DNA of 13,982 nucleotides from Allobaculum sp. (GTDB lineage Bacteria; Bacillota_I; Bacilli_A; Erysipelotrichales; Erysipelotrichaceae). The DNA lies in NCBI GenBank assembly GCA_014803815.1, contig JAAVAY010000024.1, forward strand, positions 24,365 to 38,346, written 5' to 3'. This document shows positions 11,533-13,982 of this stretch, piece after piece. The notes under the pieces were generated by a model. That model saw only the letters and a program-made list of their open reading frames with translations. It had not been told where the DNA came from and ran no database searches. A program made the position numbers and the translations under genes. How positions within the stretch are numbered: position 1 is the first letter of the stretch; every line of letters starts with the position of its first letter.

Positions 11533-13737
11533 TTACTTCTTCGCCGTCAGGCGGATTACTCGCGAGGCGTAGTCGGTGTTCTGGTGATATTCGACGTCGT
11601 GGGTGTTGGGGATGGGGAGGCCGTTGGCCATGAGGTAGCGACCGGAGTAGGTTTTGCCCTCGACGGCGAGGGGACGGCGGTCTATGGGGTTGAGCTCGGT
11701 GACGGTGTAGAGGCGGTCGGGGTCAAGACCGTCGAGGGTGACGCGGGGGAGCTGCTGGTTCATGAAGGTTTCGGTTTTCCACCAGAAGAATACGGCGTCA
11801 TCTTTTTCGGGGGTGACATACATGAGCGAGGCCACGCCTTTGCGGTCGAAGGGCGAGAGGAGTCGGTAGAGGTCGCCCTGCTGAATGATGTGTCGCACTT
11901 TCTTGTAGTCTTCGATGGCGCGCCGCACTACGCGGCGTTCGTCATCGGTCATGTTTTTAGGCTGCATTTCGAGGCCGAGGCGACCGCTCATAGCTACGTC
12001 GGCGCGGAATTTGGCAGGTATGCGTCGGAATGTCTGATGGTTGGGTGAGGCAGAGATGTGGCTTCCCATGGCAACGGCGGGGAAGAAGTAGCTCGTGCCC
12101 CACTGCATGTAGATGCGCTGGAGGGCGTCGTTGTTGTCGGAGGTCCAGAATTCGTCGAAGTAGGGCATCAGACCCCAGTTGGCACGGCCGCCGCCGCTGG
12201 CGCAGGCTTGGATGATTACGTCGGGGTGGGCGGCACGTATGCGCTCAAGAGTGGCGAGGAGTCCTTTGTGATAGTCGATGTAGAGGTGACTCTGACGGTC
12301 GGAGGTGAGATACTGCGAGCCGGCGTTGTTGACGGGGTCGTTGGCATCCCATTTGATGTAGGCAATGCGGGGGTAGGATGTGAGGAGGGTGTCGACAATG
12401 TTGAAGACGAAATCCTGCACGGCGGGGTTGGCCATGTCGAGCACGAGCTGCGTCGAGCCGCGCGAGCCGCGATTGTCGAGTGCGGGAGCTTTGATGACCC
12501 AGTCGGGATGTGCTTCGAAGAGTTCGGAGGCGGTGTTGGTCATCTCGGGTTCAATCCAAATGCCGAATTTCACACCGATGCTGTCGGCGGTGTCGAGCAG
12601 ACCGTTGATGCCATGAGGGAGTTTGCGGGTGTCTACCACCCAGTCGCCGAGCGAGGAATTGTCGACGTTGCGGGGATACTTGTCGCCAAACCATCCGTCG
12701 TCCATGACGAAAAGTTCGCCACCCATGTCGGCGATGTCGGCCATCATGCCGGCCATGGTGGGCTCGTTGATGTCGAAGTAGCAGCCCTCCCACGAGTTGA
12801 GCAGCACGGGGCGGGTGCCGCTGCCGTTGTGGAGCTGATACTTGCGGCCCCACGAATGGAAGTTTCGGCTCACGCCACCGAGGCCGTCGGGCGAGTAGGT
12901 GAAGGCGAGCACGGGGGTGGTGAACGTCTCGCCCTTCTTGAGCTGATAGGCGGAGTTTTCTTCGTTGATGCCGGCGAAGAGATGGTGGTAGTCGCCGTCA
13001 TCAGTGTCGATGAAGATTTTGTAGTTGCCCGGATAGCAGAGCGCGGCACCGATGGTGCGCCCTGAGGTTTCGGAGGGGCGACCGTCGAGCGATAGCATCA
13101 CTTCGGCATGGGCGGTGTGGGAATTTCTCACGCCGTCTTTGTTTTTAATCATTCTGACTCCGTGGGGCAACGGCTCCTCGGTGAGTTGCGTTTCGTTGGC
13201 CCATGAGCCGTAGAGCGACGAAAGCCATACGTCGCCCTGACGCACGGGGAGATAGCCCGACATGAAGCGGTTGAGTGTGACTGGCTTCTTCTCGTCGGAG
13301 GTTATGGCGGTCCAGGTCTCGATGACATCGCTTCCGGGGCGCGTGAGATAGAAGAGGTCGACGGAGAAGGGATAGTTGCGGTCGGTCATGGTGACGGTGG
13401 TGAGCGTCGAGCCGTCGGGGCGGGTGGTTCGCGCGGTGTGGCTGACGGCAAGGTCGGTGGCCATGTAGCCGTCGGAATGTGTCACCGAGAGAGCCGCCTC
13501 GGCCTTTGGATTGTAGCCATAGGCGGGGTAGGCATCCTGCCACATCCCGGTGGCTTCGTGGATGGCGTCGAGGTCGGCGGGAGCGAGACGCTCGCCGTAG
13601 TAGACGATTTTGAGCGGACTTCCTTCGACGGCGTTGAGCACGAGCGAGGTGGCGGGCGTAGAGATGTCTAACACTTCGCCCGAAGCGCCGAGAGCCGACG
13701 CACACAGGAGCGAGAGGGTGAATATCTGAATTTTCAT
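11533..13737 (-). CDS. secreted GH36 alpha-galactosidase
   Basis: The protein is 734 aa, about the usual size for GH36. It begins with a signal peptide (MKIQIFTLSLLCASALGASG), probably cut near residue 18-20; the cysteine at 12 lacks a proper lipobox. The N-terminal beta-sandwich precedes a TIM barrel with the family motifs: MDDGWFGD (345-352), WIEPEM (394-399), YIKWDAN with nucleophile Asp464, CASGGGR (512-518) and WTSDNND with acid/base Asp534. It should release alpha-1,6-linked galactose from raffinose-type sugars or galactomannan in the periplasm or outside. A C-terminal beta domain closes the protein. It has its own strong promoter. No SusC/D pair or other glycan genes are in view. Related GH36 specificities (alpha-N-acetylgalactosaminidase) cannot be excluded. 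Confidence 0.9.
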   Translation of the reverse strand: MKIQIFTLSLLCASALGASGEVLDISTPATSLVLNAVEGSPLKIVYYGERLAPADLDAIHEATGMWQDAYPAYGYNPKAEAALSVTHSDGYMATDLAVSHTARTTRPDGSTLTTVTMTDRNYPFSVDLFYLTRPGSDVIETWTAITSDEKKPVTLNRFMSGYLPVRQGDVWLSSLYGSWANETQLTEEPLPHGVRMIKNKDGVRNSHTAHAEVMLSLDGRPSETSGRTIGAALCYPGNYKIFIDTDDGDYHHLFAGINEENSAYQLKKGETFTTPVLAFTYSPDGLGGVSRNFHSWGRKYQLHNGSGTRPVLLNSWEGCYFDINEPTMAGMMADIADMGGELFVMDDGWFGDKYPRNVDNSSLGDWVVDTRKLPHGINGLLDTADSIGVKFGIWIEPEMTNTASELFEAHPDWVIKAPALDNRGSRGSTQLVLDMANPAVQDFVFNIVDTLLTSYPRIAYIKWDANDPVNNAGSQYLTSDRQSHLYIDYHKGLLATLERIRAAHPDVIIQACASGGGRANWGLMPYFDEFWTSDNNDALQRIYMQWGTSYFFPAVAMGSHISASPNHQTFRRIPAKFRADVAMSGRLGLEMQPKNMTDDERRVVRRAIEDYKKVRHIIQQGDLYRLLSPFDRKGVASLMYVTPEKDDAVFFWWKTETFMNQQLPRVTLDGLDPDRLYTVTELNPIDRRPLAVEGKTYSGRYLMANGLPIPNTHDVEYHQNTDYASRVIRLTAKK

Positions 13738-13773
13738 AGGTAATAGGATTTTGTCGGGTGTAGGTAATGACTA

Positions 13774-13804
13774 CAAAGATAGTAAACCGGGATGCATTTT
13801 CAAA
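13774..13804 (-). promoter_or_regulatory. Bacteroidetes-type promoter of the alpha-galactosidase gene
   Basis: On the minus strand TTTG (13801-13804), 19 bases, TATCTTTG (13774-13781). Both elements match the consensus exactly. The leader is about 30 bases, and no operator-like palindrome was seen. Confidence 0.8.
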
Positions 13805-13939
13805 ACCATTCGTCGAAATCGGCGATAATCTGATAAAAAAGTATCATTGCCGCCTCGTCGGTCAAAAACATAGACAGCTGCAGGGGCGTTAAAACATCAA
13901 GAGGCCAAGCGCCCAGCGGGAAAACTAATTACCCTTCGG

Positions 13940-13979
13940 AAAAACGAAGCGGTGACATGGCACGCGCCATGTCACCGCT
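13940..13979 (-). terminator. intrinsic terminator of a gene beyond the right edge
   Basis: The perfect 14-bp arms AGCGGTGACATGGC (13948-13961) and GCCATGTCACCGCT (13966-13979) have a four-base loop. On the minus strand a TTTTT tract (13944-13940) follows three bases later. An overlapping smaller hairpin CTTCG/CGAAG (13934-13938 with 13945-13949) shares sequence with the lower stem. The remaining stretch 13805-13933 shows no gene. Confidence 0.7.
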
Positions 13980-13982
13980 AAA

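Noticed and set aside
12058..13065. 335-aa plus-strand ORF opposite the alpha-galactosidase
   Set aside because: Antisense shadow with Val/Gly/His-rich composition; the other strand carries all GH36 motifs.
13850..13933. Possible small RNA or tRNA near the right edge
   Set aside because: Only weak pairing (GGGCG/CGCCC) is seen, with no promoter or cloverleaf.

Overview
The window looks like a Bacteroidales chromosome, possibly Muribaculaceae-like (that level is a guess). The clearest sign is a set of Bacteroidetes-type promoters, TTTG-N19/20-TAnnTTTG. Others are the phage gene families, which are of the kind seen in gut Bacteroidetes, and a GH36 alpha-galactosidase, a UDP-glucose dehydrogenase and a four-helix-bundle 'suffix domain' protein. 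No rRNA, tRNA, CRISPR array or transposase was found.

Positions 1 to about 8160 are the control, replication and accessory arm of a prophage or phage-derived island. No integrase, capsid, terminase or tail gene is in view. A CI-like helix-turn-helix repressor (7644-8024, +) is divergent from a long leftward operon: a Cro-like 69-aa protein, a LuxR/GerE regulator, a 1010-aa primase-helicase coupled to it by an ATGA overlap, a DnaA-domain-IV-like protein, a 128-aa protein ending in a sliding-clamp-binding-type QLSLF motif, two unknown proteins, a zinc-ribbon protein and an antirepressor. After the antirepressor come a hicAB toxin-antitoxin module with its own promoter and terminator, a 50-aa gene with its own operator-rich promoter, and the start of a DUF5053-like gene that runs off the left edge.

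Positions 8025-9186 are a border zone. It holds the repressor terminator, a tandem array of the octamer CACCTCCT, a perfect 20-bp inverted repeat, a possible 39-codon membrane peptide gene, and a second, orphan hicB. In front of this hicB lie the last codons of a deleted hicA.

Positions 9187-13982 look like ordinary host chromosome, all leftward: ugd, a four-helix-bundle/zinc-finger fusion gene bracketed by two different short-period repeat arrays, and a secreted GH36 alpha-galactosidase with a clear promoter. A terminator for a gene beyond the right edge ends the window.

I infer that the repressor silences the leftward operon, that the antirepressor and LuxR protein provide induction and timing, and that the primase-helicase with its small partners replicates the element. 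The hicAB module would act as an independently expressed cargo ('moron'). The most notable findings are the hicA remnant before the orphan hicB, the direct repeats bracketing hicAB, the clamp/DnaA-like replication partners, and the phased repeats around the four-helix-bundle gene.
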